NCBI RefSeq assembly: GCF_024138395.1
Contig: NZ_JAMYDU010000008.1
Location: forward strand, 163,642-227,641
Length of the DNA stretch: 64,000 nt
Direction: 5' to 3'
DNA from: Pseudomonas mandelii
GTDB lineage: Bacteria > Pseudomonadota > Gammaproteobacteria > Pseudomonadales > Pseudomonadaceae
Shown: in pieces, positions 37,046-46,210 of the stretch
How positions within the stretch are numbered: the stretch's first letter is position 1
Layout: every line of letters starts with the position of its first letter
Notes under the pieces: generated by a model
Told to the model about the DNA's origin: nothing
Database searches by the model: none
The model's input: the letters and a program-made list of their open reading frames with translations, nothing else
Made by a program: the position numbers and the translations under genes

Positions 37046-38245
37046 ATGCCGTTCTCCAACAAACCGCTCTCGGGTCTGAAAGTCATCGAATTGGGTACGT
37101 TGATTGCCGGGCCGTTTGCCTCGCGTATTTGTGGCGAATTCGGCGCCGAAGTGATCAAGATCGAGTCCCCGGACGGTGGTGATCCGTTGCGCAAATGGCG
37201 CAAGTTGTATGAAGGCACTTCGCTGTGGTGGTTCGTTCAGGCGCGGAACAAGAAGTCTTTGACCCTGAACCTGAAACACCCGGACGGCTTGGCGATCCTG
37301 AAACAACTGCTCAGTGAAGCGGACATTTTGATCGAGAATTTTCGCCCCGGCGTGCTGGAAAAGCTCGGCCTGGGCTGGGAAGTCTTGCACGCACTGAACC
37401 CGAAACTGGTGATGGTGCGGCTTTCGGGCTTTGGCCAGACCGGACCGATGAAAGATCAGCCAGGCTTCGGCGCGGTCGGCGAGTCCATGGGCGGCTTGCG
37501 TTACATCACCGGCTTTGAGGACAGGCCGCCAGTGCGCACCGGAATTTCCATCGGCGACTCGATTGCCGCGCTCTGGGGCGTGATCGGCGCGCTGATGGCC
37601 TTGCGTCATCGCGAGGTCAACGGTGGCTTGGGGCAAGTGGTGGACGTGGCGCTGTACGAAGCGATCTTCGCCATGATGGAAAGCATGGTCCCGGAATTCG
37701 ACGTGTTCGGCTTCATCCGCGAACGCACCGGCAACATCATGCCGGGCATCACGCCCTCCTCCATTCACACCAGCGCCGACGGCAAACACGTGCAGATCGG
37801 CGCCAATGGCGATGCGATCTTCAAGCGTTTCATGTTGATCATCGGTCGCGAAGACCTGGCCAACGATCCTGTGTTGGCCAGCAACGACGGACGCGATAGC
37901 CGTCGCGACGAGATTTACGGGGTGATCGATCGCTGGGTCAACTCACTGCCGCTGGACGCGGTGATCGAGCAACTGAACCAGGCTGACGTTCCCGCCAGCC
38001 GGATCTTCAGTGCCGAAGACATGTTCAGCGATCCGCAATACCTGGCCCGGGAAATGTTCTTGCAAGCCAAGCTGCCCGACGGCAAGGACTTCAAGATGCC
38101 TGGCATTGTGCCAAAACTCTCTGAGACGCCCGGCAGCTCCGAATGGGTCGGGCCGCAGCTGGGTGAACACAACGCGCAAGTACTCCACGACCTTGGCTAC
38201 GACTCGGCACAGATCACACGGTTGCGTGAAAACGGGGCCATCTAA
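37046..38245 (+). CDS. CaiB/BaiF family (class III) CoA-transferase
   Basis: Moves CoA between carboxylic acids. The 399 residues start MPFSNKPLSGLKVIELGTLIAG; the 35 codons of open frame upstream are not conserved sequence. Class III hallmarks are GPFASRICGEFGAEVIKIE and the catalytic Asp region in NLKHPDGLAILKQLLSEADI. Further family motifs are ENFRPGVLEKLGLGWE and GFGQTGPM. The substrates cannot be told from sequence; it stands alone between yaeQ (divergent) and a terminator. Confidence 0.9.
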   Translation: MPFSNKPLSGLKVIELGTLIAGPFASRICGEFGAEVIKIESPDGGDPLRKWRKLYEGTSLWWFVQARNKKSLTLNLKHPDGLAILKQLLSEADILIENFRPGVLEKLGLGWEVLHALNPKLVMVRLSGFGQTGPMKDQPGFGAVGESMGGLRYITGFEDRPPVRTGISIGDSIAALWGVIGALMALRHREVNGGLGQVVDVALYEAIFAMMESMVPEFDVFGFIRERTGNIMPGITPSSIHTSADGKHVQIGANGDAIFKRFMLIIGREDLANDPVLASNDGRDSRRDEIYGVIDRWVNSLPLDAVIEQLNQADVPASRIFSAEDMFSDPQYLAREMFLQAKLPDGKDFKMPGIVPKLSETPGSSEWVGPQLGEHNAQVLHDLGYDSAQITRLRENGAI

Positions 38246-38292
38246 GCTGGAGCGCCTGCTTTCATCAGCAATGACAAATCGCGGGCAAAAAG

Positions 38293-38324
38293 AAACCCCG
38301 AGAAGTGGGGAGACAACTCGGGGT
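38293..38324. terminator. hairpin after the CoA-transferase gene
   Basis: AACCCCGAG / CTCGGGGTT form a nine-bp stem with a 14-base loop. The T-run is weak, so termination efficiency is uncertain. Confidence 0.6.
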
Positions 38325-38444
38325 TAAACGTGGCCTACAAAAAGGCCAGTGACAACAAGCTACAAGCACCGGAGCACAATGCTTGATCCTGCTGTTACAT
38401 GGTCTGACTGACCTTGGCGCGGGAAGGTTCCCACAAAAAACAAT

Positions 38445-38732
38445 TCAATTTCGGCTGGCCAGGATCTTGTCCTGAGCAGCATTGCGCAACGCCGCAATCA
38501 CACAGGGTTCCAGACGTCCTTCAGCGATCAGCACGTCGCGGTGCAGCCCGTCGACGACATCCGTCAGCAGACGTTTATCGGTTAACTGGGCCTGATTGAA
38601 CGTCCGTTCGACCACGATAGCGCCGCTCGTACTCTTCAGTGTCACCAGGCATTCGCCATGGGCACCCGATGGAGTCAATTTGACCTGATACGGGCTCAGA
38701 GCCTCACCGAGCAATAGACTGATACTTTCCAT
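38445..38732 (-). CDS. DUF3509 family protein
   Basis: The 95 residues start MESISLLLGEALSPYQVKL; a GTG four codons upstream is an alternative start. It shows the DUF3509 pattern of a short beta-rich half (HGECLVTLKSTSGAIVVERTF) and a helical tail (RLLTDVVDGLHRDVLIAEGRL, CVIAALRN). The family is nearly confined to Pseudomonas and has several copies per genome. No function is known. Confidence 0.85.
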   Translation of the reverse strand: MESISLLLGEALSPYQVKLTPSGAHGECLVTLKSTSGAIVVERTFNQAQLTDKRLLTDVVDGLHRDVLIAEGRLEPCVIAALRNAAQDKILASRN

Positions 38733-38921
38733 CTCGATCACCACTCAATAGTCCGAAAACAAAGTGCCTGGGGCGTTCCACAGTAAATGACCACAGGCCC
38801 GAGAAGAAAGTTCTGATTCCAACGGCAGGCGCACCGGCGCCTCTGGTAACTAAAGCATGCCCGGTAAAGATGACAGCAAAAAAACAGCTGATTCACGCAG
38901 TTTCAGCCTCGACGCGCTCTT

Positions 38922-39054
38922 TGTAGCAGCTGGCGAAGCCTGCGTTCGGCTGCGAAGCAGTCGTGAGTCCGGCTGACGCGGTCAACCTGACGCACCGTAA
39001 TCTCTGGTTTTACGACTGCTTCGCAGCCGAACGCAGGCTTCGCCAGCTGCTACA
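38922..39054. repeat. long inverted repeat after the truncated sensor gene
   Basis: The 42-base arms TGTAGCAGCTGGCGAAGCCTG.. and ..CAGGCTTCGCCAGCTGCTACA are near-perfect inverses. The right arm ends 15 bases from the stop codon of the sensor gene at 39070. The gap 38733-38921 holds nothing else recognised. Confidence 0.92.
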
Positions 39055-39069
39055 GATCGCATTTACAAC

Positions 39070-40431
39070 TCACACCTGCCTTGTACGCTTGCCGATATCG
39101 CTCCATCCGCCCAGCAGTCCTCGCAATTGACCGTCCGCACTGTAAAACGGCACCGTCCACTGGTAGATGTCCCTGACGCCATCCTTGAATACCAACTGAC
39201 GTTCGCTGAAACGGGTCTTGCGGGTACCGAGTTGAATCATGAACTCGGCGTGCAGCTGCTCGGCGGTTTCTTTGGGCAAGACATCGAGTTCGATCAGTTG
39301 TCGCCCCTGAACCTGGTCGAAACGGGTCGACAAGCGCTCCTCATAACTCTTGTTGCACATGATCAATCGCCCTTCCAGATCACGCACGAACATCGGATCG
39401 GGCATTGCGTCTATCAATGCGTGCTGAAATGCGAGTTGGTCATTGAGGTCTTTCTCGGCGTCCCGGCGTTGCTTGATCAGTGCAGCGAGCCGGCGGTTCC
39501 AAAGCAATGACAGCAAGCCGAACAGGCTAACGATGAATAGGCTCCAACAGCCCCACTGGGTTATTCGCTGCCAGGCCGAGGGCGCGTGTACCGGCGTAAT
39601 TCCGTTCAGCCATTTCAACCGCATGGCGCGTAACTCGGTGGGTGGAAACGCTTCGAGTGCCTTGTTGAGGATGCTCAATAACTGTGGCTGAGCTTTGCGG
39701 ACGGCCAAATGGTCCGCCTCCCATTTGCCCTCCACCGCACGTCCTACCTTGAGCCGGCCCGAGGGATAGAGTTGCGCTCCGATTTCGTTTTCAATGGTGG
39801 CGTAGGCCTCGCCACTTTCCACCAGTGCCCGGGCTTCGCCGTAGGTTTTGACCGAGCGCAGCTCGATCGCCGGGTAGTCACGACGAATCACACCCTCCAG
39901 GGCGTGCCGGGCCGGCAATACCAGGACTCTTTTCGAAAGCTGTTCCAGGGACTGTAACGCTGGGGTGCCGGCCAGTCCCACGAGTACCCAGCCCGCCCCG
40001 CCGAACGCATGACTGAAATCCAGAAACGCCTTGCGCTCGTCATTTACTGCCAGCGTCGTGCTCATGTCCGCTGCGCCGCTTTCCAGCCGCTCCAGCAATT
40101 GGTCAGTGGAAAACGACTCTTCATGGACGAAGCGCAATCCTGTCATGGCGCTGATGCGATTGAGCACATCGTTGTTCAAACCGCTCCAGTGACCGTGCTC
40201 GTCCTTGAACAGATACAGCGGGTATTGCGCCGACGCGACGACAACCATCGGATGCTCAGCAATCCATTGCCGCTCCTGAGCGTCCAGCTCAATGCGTGCG
40301 ACAGTGGCTGACTCCCGGGAGTCATGTGTCGCCAATTGTGCGGCCTTTACCCATGGCCCAAAGCCCAGGGCGCCCAGCAAAAATATCCAGCACACGGCTG
40401 GTTTAAACCCTCTAAAAAACAGCATTGCCAC
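39070..40431 (-). CDS. BvgS-like sensor fragment: SBP_bac_3 plus PAS, no kinase
   Basis: The 453 residues comprise a signal segment (FKPAVCWIFLLGALGF), a periplasmic solute-binding type 3 domain (about 45-280; MVVVASAQYPLYLFKDEHGHWSGL, AADMSTTLAVNDERKAFLDFS), TM helix WSLFIVSLFGLLSLLW, and a cytoplasmic PAS domain (about 330-445; MPDPMFVRDLEGRLIMCN). It stops at LLGGWSDIGKRTRQV, exactly where BvgS-type kinases normally continue into the histidine kinase. No kinase, receiver or GGDEF part follows; a large repeat begins 15 bases later. It is either a truncated kinase or an adaptor that signals through another protein. Confidence 0.85.
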   Translation of the reverse strand: MAMLFFRGFKPAVCWIFLLGALGFGPWVKAAQLATHDSRESATVARIELDAQERQWIAEHPMVVVASAQYPLYLFKDEHGHWSGLNNDVLNRISAMTGLRFVHEESFSTDQLLERLESGAADMSTTLAVNDERKAFLDFSHAFGGAGWVLVGLAGTPALQSLEQLSKRVLVLPARHALEGVIRRDYPAIELRSVKTYGEARALVESGEAYATIENEIGAQLYPSGRLKVGRAVEGKWEADHLAVRKAQPQLLSILNKALEAFPPTELRAMRLKWLNGITPVHAPSAWQRITQWGCWSLFIVSLFGLLSLLWNRRLAALIKQRRDAEKDLNDQLAFQHALIDAMPDPMFVRDLEGRLIMCNKSYEERLSTRFDQVQGRQLIELDVLPKETAEQLHAEFMIQLGTRKTRFSERQLVFKDGVRDIYQWTVPFYSADGQLRGLLGGWSDIGKRTRQV

Positions 40432-40513
40432 TTCCTTGGTGATCGTCTCGCCCGTCCTTCATGGGCGGCTCTTCTTTTACGAAACCCGACAAGTGTGGCA
40501 TGCAGAAATGAGA

Positions 40514-40535
40514 AAGCCCGTCAGGAGACGGGCTT
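40514..40535 (-). terminator. hairpin downstream of thrC
   Basis: AAGCCCGTC / GACGGGCTT with a four-base loop, 24 bases past the thrC stop. On the minus strand it is followed by TCTCATTTC, a modest T-run. Confidence 0.75.
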
Positions 40536-40558
40536 CAAAATGTGACAGCTTTTACCGG

Positions 40559-41968
40559 TTACAGCGGCTTGCCGCGGTTGCCATGCTGACTGACAAAGGC
40601 CTGCACGGCTTTCAGGTCGTTCGGCAACACGGTGCAACGCTCATCTCGCTCAAACAAATCAGAAAGATGTGTAGGTAGTTCGAGCGCTTTTCCTACGCCA
40701 GCTTTTTCCACTGCGTCCGGGAATTTGACCGGATGGGCCGTGCCGAGGATCACCATCGGGATGTCCAGGCTACGACGGCATTCACGCGCGGCCTTCACGC
40801 CGATGGCAGTGTGCGGGTCCAGCAGCTCGCCGGTTTGCTCAAAGACTTCGGCAATGGTTTCGCACGTTTGGGCGTCGTCCACGGCCAGCGAATCGAACAG
40901 CTTGCGCGCCTCGGTCCAGCGTTCCTCTTCGACGCTGAAACCGCCGCCCTGCTTGAAGGTGTCCATCAAACCGGCAATCGCCGCACCATTGCGACCGTGC
41001 AGGTCGAACAGCAGGCGTTCGAAGTTCGACGAGACCATGATGTCCATGGACGGCGACAGCGTGGCGTGCAGGGTTTCCTTGACGTACTGATTGCCGCTCA
41101 TGAAGCGGTGCAGGATGTCGTTGCGGTTGGTGGCGACGATCAACTGATTGATCGGCAAGCCCATGTTGCGCGCCAGGTAACCGGCGAAGATATCGCCGAA
41201 GTTGCCGGTCGGCACCGAGAACGACACCGAACGCGCCGGCCCACCCAGTTGCAGGGCTGCATGGAAGTAGTAAACGATCTGGGCCATGATCCGCGCCCAG
41301 TTGATCGAGTTCACCGCCACCAGGCGCGTGCCCTTGAGGAAGCTCTGGTCGGCGAAGCTGGCCTTGACCATTTCCTGGCAGTCATCGAAGTTGCCTTCGA
41401 TGGCGATGTTATGGATGTTCTCGCCGAAGATGGTGGTCATCTGGCGACGCTGCACTTCGGACACACGGTTGTGCGGGTGCAGGATGAAGATGTCGACGTT
41501 TTCGCAGTGCTTGCAGCCTTCGATCGCCGCCGAACCGGTGTCGCCGGAGGTAGCGCCAACAATCACCACGCGCTCGCCGCGTTTTTCCAACACGTAGTCG
41601 AGCAGACGACCCAGCAGTTGCAGGGCGAAGTCCTTGAACGCCAGGGTCGGGCCGTGGAACAGCTCCAGGACCCATTCGTTGCCATTCAGCTGACGCAACG
41701 GTGCCACGGCGTTGTGGGAAAACACGCCATACGTTTCTTCAAGAATCTTTTTGAAATCGGCATCCGGAATGCTGCCGGTGACGAACGGGCGCATCACCCG
41801 GAAGGCCAGCTCGTGATAGGGCAGACCGGCCCAGGAAGCGATTTCTTCCTGGGTGAAACGTGGCAGGTTTTCCGGGACGTACAGACCGCCGTCGGTGGCG
41901 AGACCGGCCAGCAGGACATCTTCGAAATTCAGGGCCGGTGCCTGGCCGCGGGTACTGATATAACGCAT
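40559..41968 (-). CDS. thrC: threonine synthase
   Basis: Converts O-phosphohomoserine to threonine with pyridoxal phosphate, the last step of threonine synthesis. The 469 residues start MRYISTRGQAPALNFEDVLL. The PLP lysine lies in GPTLAFKDFALQLLG, and the phosphate-binding region in VGATSGDTGSAAIEG. It is of the longer proteobacterial type with a C-terminal extension (AEVFEQTGELLDPHTAIGVK). It follows hom by 66 bases on the same strand and forms a hom-thrC operon. Confidence 0.96.
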   Translation of the reverse strand: MRYISTRGQAPALNFEDVLLAGLATDGGLYVPENLPRFTQEEIASWAGLPYHELAFRVMRPFVTGSIPDADFKKILEETYGVFSHNAVAPLRQLNGNEWVLELFHGPTLAFKDFALQLLGRLLDYVLEKRGERVVIVGATSGDTGSAAIEGCKHCENVDIFILHPHNRVSEVQRRQMTTIFGENIHNIAIEGNFDDCQEMVKASFADQSFLKGTRLVAVNSINWARIMAQIVYYFHAALQLGGPARSVSFSVPTGNFGDIFAGYLARNMGLPINQLIVATNRNDILHRFMSGNQYVKETLHATLSPSMDIMVSSNFERLLFDLHGRNGAAIAGLMDTFKQGGGFSVEEERWTEARKLFDSLAVDDAQTCETIAEVFEQTGELLDPHTAIGVKAARECRRSLDIPMVILGTAHPVKFPDAVEKAGVGKALELPTHLSDLFERDERCTVLPNDLKAVQAFVSQHGNRGKPL

Positions 41969-42034
41969 GACTGGCTCCAATAGACAGTGTTCGCAATGCC
42001 GGGCCCGCGTGCGAGCCCGGTGAACGATAACGGC

Positions 42035-43339
42035 TTAGTTCAGGTGCTCGACGCGGATCCGTACGACCGGGCCGACCACGCCTTCCAAGGCCTCCAGGGC
42101 GTTGATCGCGTCGTTCATGTGCTGTTCCAGCACACGGTGGGTCAGCAGGATCATTGGCACCAGACCGTCATGCTCTTCGACTTCCTTCTGCATGATCGAT
42201 TCGATGTTGATACCGCGCTCCGACAGGATGCTCGCCACCTGAGCCAGTACGCCCGGATGGTCCTTGGCCTGAATGCGCAGGTAGTAAGCGCTTTCGCAAG
42301 ACTCGATCGGCAGGATCGGGTGGGCCGACAGCGAATCTGGCTGGAAGGCCAGGTGCGGTACGCGGTTTTCCGGGTCGGAGGTCATGGCGCGAACCACGTC
42401 CACCAGATCGGCGATCACCGACGAAGCGGTCGGCTCCATGCCGGCGCCAGCGCCGTAGAACAGGGTCGAACCCGCGGCGTCACCGTTGACCATCACCGCG
42501 TTCATCACGCCGTTGACGTTGGCGATCAAACGATCGGCCGGGATCAGCGTCGGGTGCACACGCAACTCGATGCCGGCCGCGGTGCTGCGCGCCACGCCCA
42601 GGTGCTTGATGCGATAGCCCAGCGCTTCGGCGTAATTCACGTCAGCGGTGGTCAGCTTGGTGATGCCTTCGGTGTAAGCCTTGTCGAATTGCAGCGGAAT
42701 GCCGAACGCGATGGACGCCAGGATCGTCAGCTTGTGGGCTGCATCGATGCCTTCGACGTCGAAGGTCGGATCGGCTTCGGCGTAACCCAGGGCTTGCGCC
42801 TCGGCGAGTACGTCTTCGAAGGTCCGGCCCTTCTCACGCATTTCGGTGAGAATGAAGTTGCCGGTGCCGTTGATGATCCCGGCCACCCAGTTGATGCGGT
42901 TGGCGGACAAACCTTCACGGATCGCTTTGATCACCGGAATGCCGCCGGCCACGGCCGCTTCGAACGCAACGATCACGCCCTTCTCGCGAGCCTTGGCGAA
43001 AATTTCATTACCGTGAACGGCAATCAGTGCCTTGTTCGCGGTGACCACATGCTTGCCATTCTCGATGGCCTTGAGTACCAGCTCGCGGGCAACGGTGTAG
43101 CCGCCCATCAGCTCTATCACGATGTCGATCTCAGGGTTCGTGGCCACTTCGAACACATCGTTGGTAATCGCAATACCGGTCGTCTGGAACTGAGGCTTTG
43201 GCGTGCGCATGGCAATTTGTGCCACTTCGATTCCACGCCCGGCACGACGAGCAATTTCCTCGGCGTTGCGCTGAAGTACGTTGAAGGTACCGCCACCGAC
43301 GGTCCCTAACCCACAGATGCCTACTTTGACCGGTTTCAC
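42035..43339 (-). CDS. hom: homoserine dehydrogenase
   Basis: Reduces aspartate semialdehyde to homoserine. The 434 residues start at a GTG (VKPVKVGICGLGTVGGGTF) preceded by GGGGAG; the frame upstream of it is not conserved. It has an N-terminal Rossmann fold, the catalytic region (NFILTEMREKGRTFEDVLAE, ADPTFDVEGIDAAHKLTILA), and a C-terminal ACT domain (YYLRIQAKDHPGVLAQVASI) for feedback by threonine. This monofunctional form with an ACT domain is usual in Pseudomonas. Confidence 0.96.
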   Translation of the reverse strand: MKPVKVGICGLGTVGGGTFNVLQRNAEEIARRAGRGIEVAQIAMRTPKPQFQTTGIAITNDVFEVATNPEIDIVIELMGGYTVARELVLKAIENGKHVVTANKALIAVHGNEIFAKAREKGVIVAFEAAVAGGIPVIKAIREGLSANRINWVAGIINGTGNFILTEMREKGRTFEDVLAEAQALGYAEADPTFDVEGIDAAHKLTILASIAFGIPLQFDKAYTEGITKLTTADVNYAEALGYRIKHLGVARSTAAGIELRVHPTLIPADRLIANVNGVMNAVMVNGDAAGSTLFYGAGAGMEPTASSVIADLVDVVRAMTSDPENRVPHLAFQPDSLSAHPILPIESCESAYYLRIQAKDHPGVLAQVASILSERGINIESIMQKEVEEHDGLVPMILLTHRVLEQHMNDAINALEALEGVVGPVVRIRVEHLN

Positions 43340-43471
43340 TGTGAACTCCCCATAAAACGGCCGACTCAAGGCCGGCCGTGAAAACAACCGCATACTCGCG
43401 GCTCTCTATTAATGGCCCGACAATGTTGCCGCCAGACCATGATCGTCAAGGCTGACCGTGACGATGCGAAA

Positions 43472-44203
43472 CTATTTCGCGCCCAGTGCCAGTTTGGCGA
43501 CTTGTGGCGCAGGCTGGTAGCCCGGAATGACCTGACCGTCGGCCAAAACGATGGCCGGTGTACCGTTCACGCCAATCGACTGACCGAGGGCGAACTGTTT
43601 GGAAACCGGGTTATCGCACTTGGCGGCCTTGATTTCCTTGCCATCGACCATTTTGTCCATGGCCGCTTTCTTGTCCTTGGAGCACCACACGGCTTGCAGT
43701 TGTTCGTCACCCGACGAACCCAGACCCTGGCGCGGGAACGCAACATACCGCACTTCGATACCCAGCTTGTTCAGCTCCGGCACTTCGGCGTGCATCTTGT
43801 GGCAATACGGGCAGGTGGTGTCGGTGAAGACAGTGATGTGCGACTTGGTTTCGCCGATAGCCGGGTAGACCACGGTTTCAGCCACTGGAATGCTGTTGAT
43901 CAGTTTTGAAATGCCCAGGCGCTCGGTTTTCTCGGTCAGATTGACCGGTTTGCCGTCCTTGAGCTGGAACATGTAGCCCTGAACGACGTACTGGCCGTCG
44001 GCGCTGGCATAGAGCACGCGACTGCCCTTGAGCTTGACTTCGTACAGACCTGGCAGCGGGCTGGCGGTGATGGTTTCGACCGGCACGTCGAGCTGGAGGT
44101 TTTCCAGGCTTTTACGAATGGCTTTGTCGGCCGCGTCATCGGCAACGGCAAAGGTGCTGACCAACGCAATGGCTGCGGCGGCGAAAATCTGGGTCAGACG
44201 CAT
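43472..44203 (-). CDS. dsbC: periplasmic disulfide isomerase DsbC
   Basis: Rearranges wrong disulfides in the periplasm. The 243 residues begin MRLTQIFAAAAIALVSTFAVA, a Sec signal cleaved near ADDAADK. The dimerisation domain (ADKAIRKSLENLQL) is followed by a thioredoxin fold with the active site CPYC at 131-134 (TDTTCPYCHKMH). A cis-Pro loop occurs in NGTPAIVLADG. A second Cys pair (AVWCSKD ... AAKCDNP) is structural, as in E. coli DsbC. It lies between xerD and hom, the conserved Pseudomonas order. Confidence 0.95.
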   Translation of the reverse strand: MRLTQIFAAAAIALVSTFAVADDAADKAIRKSLENLQLDVPVETITASPLPGLYEVKLKGSRVLYASADGQYVVQGYMFQLKDGKPVNLTEKTERLGISKLINSIPVAETVVYPAIGETKSHITVFTDTTCPYCHKMHAEVPELNKLGIEVRYVAFPRQGLGSSGDEQLQAVWCSKDKKAAMDKMVDGKEIKAAKCDNPVSKQFALGQSIGVNGTPAIVLADGQVIPGYQPAPQVAKLALGAK

Positions 44204-44363
44204 GAGAACTCCTGAAGGCGGACAAATGGGACGATCAGAACACCCGTGCCGAAACACCGGGTCATAATCGCCCATCGTGCAAACCGGCAAAGCCTACCAC
44301 ATAAGGCCCCAGTGGCCGAATGCGGGTGACGCGAGACACCTGTTCTTGCGACTCGGTTATCCA

Positions 44364-44496
44364 TGTAGCAGCTGCCGAAGGCTGCGTTCGACTGCGAAGC
44401 AGTCGTCAATCCTGAATCCGCGTTTTAGCTGAAACACCGCAGTGACTGATTTTACGACTGCTTCGCAGCCGAACGCAGGCTTCGCCAGCTGCTACA
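44364..44496. repeat. long inverted repeat between dsbC and xerD
   Basis: TGTAGCAGCTGCCGAAGGCTG.. and ..CAGGCTTCGCCAGCTGCTACA are inverted 42-base arms around a 49-base centre. It accounts for most of the 304-base gap between xerD and dsbC. Confidence 0.9.
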
Positions 44497-44507
44497 AGGG
44501 GTTGTAT

Positions 44508-45404
44508 TTAGCCGCGCGGGTGATGTTTGGCGTGCAGGTCCTGCAAGCGGGCGCGGGCGACGTGAGTATAGATCTGGGTGGTCGAGAGATCGCTGTGGCC
44601 GAGCAGCATTTGCACCACCCGCAAGTCGGCACCGTGGTTGAGCAAGTGCGTGGCGAAGGCATGACGCAGGGTGTGCGGCGACAGCGACTTGCCGATCCCG
44701 GCGACCTTGGCCTGGTGCTTGATGCGATGCCAGAAGGTCTGGCGGGTCATCTGCTCCCCGCGAAGGCTGGGGAACAGCACATCGCTGGGGCGCCCGCCCA
44801 GCAACTCGCCACGGGCATCGCGCATGTAGCGCTCGACCCAGACAATCGCCTCCTCACCCATCGGCACCAGCCGCTCCTTGCTGCCCTTGCCCATCACCCG
44901 CAGCACGCCTTGGCGCAGGTTGACCTGTTCAAGCGTCAAGCTAATCAGCTCCGTGACCCGCAAGCCACAGGCATAAAGCACCTCCAGCATGGCGCGGTCT
45001 CGCTGGCCGATGGCTTCGCTCAGGTCTGGCGCGGCCAATAGCGCTTCCACATCGGCTTCCGACAAGGACTTAGGCAACGGCCTACCCAACTGGGGCATAT
45101 CGACGCGCAAGGTCGGATCGACGGCGATCAGTTTTTCCCGCAGCAAATAGCGATAAAAGCCACGTACACCGGAGAGAAATCGCGCCGTAGAGCGGGGTTT
45201 GTAGTTTTGCTCCAAGCGCCAGGCCAAGTGATCGAGGATCAACTCGCGACCGGCGTTGATCAACTCCAGGCCCTTTTCCTGCAACCAACCGTTGAATAAG
45301 GCCAAATCGCTGCGATAGGCATCGCGGGTGTTATCGGAAAGGCCTTTTTCCAGCCACAGGGCATCGAGGAACTGGTCTATCAGGGGATTATCGATGGCAG
45401 GCAT
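44508..45404 (-). CDS. xerD: site-specific tyrosine recombinase XerD
   Basis: Works with XerC and FtsK at dif to resolve chromosome dimers. The 298-residue length is normal. Catalytic residues are all present: Arg149 (CGLRVTELI), Lys173 (GKGSKERLVP), His244 and Arg247 (HTLRHAFATHLL), His270 (LLGHSDLSTTQ) and Tyr279 (IYTHVARARL). Its housekeeping position next to dsbC-hom marks it as the cell recombinase and not a phage integrase. Confidence 0.96.
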   Translation of the reverse strand: MPAIDNPLIDQFLDALWLEKGLSDNTRDAYRSDLALFNGWLQEKGLELINAGRELILDHLAWRLEQNYKPRSTARFLSGVRGFYRYLLREKLIAVDPTLRVDMPQLGRPLPKSLSEADVEALLAAPDLSEAIGQRDRAMLEVLYACGLRVTELISLTLEQVNLRQGVLRVMGKGSKERLVPMGEEAIVWVERYMRDARGELLGGRPSDVLFPSLRGEQMTRQTFWHRIKHQAKVAGIGKSLSPHTLRHAFATHLLNHGADLRVVQMLLGHSDLSTTQIYTHVARARLQDLHAKHHPRG

Positions 45405-45489
45405 GGGGTCTCAGACAGGCAGGCGTAAGGCCGCGAAAAATGAAGAGTCTTTCATAGCACGTTGGCGGTGAACATAAAATTCAGGCACA

Positions 45490-45520
45490 AAAAAAGCATC
45501 CCTCTCGAGATGCTTCTTTT
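45490..45520 (-). terminator. terminator of the glycine-zipper gene
   Basis: GCATC / GATGC arms with flanking A/T pairs are followed by TTTTTTT on the minus strand, 18 bases past the stop codon. Confidence 0.8.
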
Positions 45521-45537
45521 TGTGTGAGGCGCTCAGC

Positions 45538-46089
45538 TTATTGTTGAGCCGGTTCGTTTTGCCCCAGGATCAACTTGCCTTCCTTGTCGACCGGAATCTG
45601 ATTGCCCGGATCGCGATCCATCCGCACTTTGCCTTCCTTGCCATCCAGCGAATAACGAACGTCGTAGCCTACAACTTTGTCGCTGATGTCATTCACGGTG
45701 TTACAGCGAGTTTGAGTGGTGGTGTAGGTATCACGCTCCTGCATGCCTTCCTGCACCTTGTTACCCGCATAACCGCCGCCGACCGCACCGGCCACTGTGG
45801 CGATTTTCTTGCCTGTACCGCCGCCGATCTGGTTGCCCAACAGGCCACCCGCCAGCGCGCCGACCACCGTACCGGCGATCTGGTGTTGATCTTTTACCGG
45901 CGCTTGCCGGGTAACCGTAACGTCCTTGCACACTTCACGTGGAGTCTTGATTTGTGTCTTGACCGGTTCAACGGCCAGCACTTGCGCATACTCAGGGCCG
46001 CTTTTCACCAGTTTGTAGGTGGCAACAGCACCACCGGCAGTGACACCGACAGCACCCAATACGGCACCAACCAGCAACGACTTGTTCAC
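45538..46089 (-). CDS. glycine-zipper 2TM domain envelope protein
   Basis: The 183 residues have an N-terminal hydrophobic anchor or uncleaved signal (LLVGAVLGAVGVTAGGAVATY). The glycine zipper typical of Rickettsia 17-kDa antigen/SlyB-like proteins is AGTVVGALAGGLLGNQIGGG then VAGAVGGGYAGNKVQEG. Two Cys (EVCKDVTV and TRCNTVND) could form a disulfide. The polar tail ends in KLILGQNEPAQQ. Such proteins sit in the envelope and often influence stress responses. The exact role is unknown. It has its own terminator and stands alone. Confidence 0.85.
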   Translation of the reverse strand: MNKSLLVGAVLGAVGVTAGGAVATYKLVKSGPEYAQVLAVEPVKTQIKTPREVCKDVTVTRQAPVKDQHQIAGTVVGALAGGLLGNQIGGGTGKKIATVAGAVGGGYAGNKVQEGMQERDTYTTTQTRCNTVNDISDKVVGYDVRYSLDGKEGKVRMDRDPGNQIPVDKEGKLILGQNEPAQQ

Positions 46090-46153
46090 ATGAACCTCCT
46101 GACCATCACAGGCGGGACAAACCCGCGCTTCTCCCAGCCTTGGAGCATAAAAA

Positions 46154-46180
46154 AAGGCGCGAGTTCAATACTCGCGCCTT
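46154..46180 (-). terminator. terminator of the yajC-secD-secF operon
   Basis: AAGGCGCGAG / CTCGCGCCTT with a seven-base loop, followed by TTTTTTT on the minus strand. It lies 31 bases after the secF stop. Confidence 0.9.
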
Positions 46181-46210
46181 CTCGGGCTACAGCTGGAAAA
46201 GCGCTGACCG

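Noticed and set aside
40733..43309. Long plus-strand open frames opposite thrC and hom
   Set aside because: Both lie wholly over conserved minus-strand genes and have no protein-like composition.
44508..45404. Tyrosine recombinase as the integrase of a genomic island
   Set aside because: Length, motifs and dsbC-hom neighbourhood identify it as housekeeping XerD.
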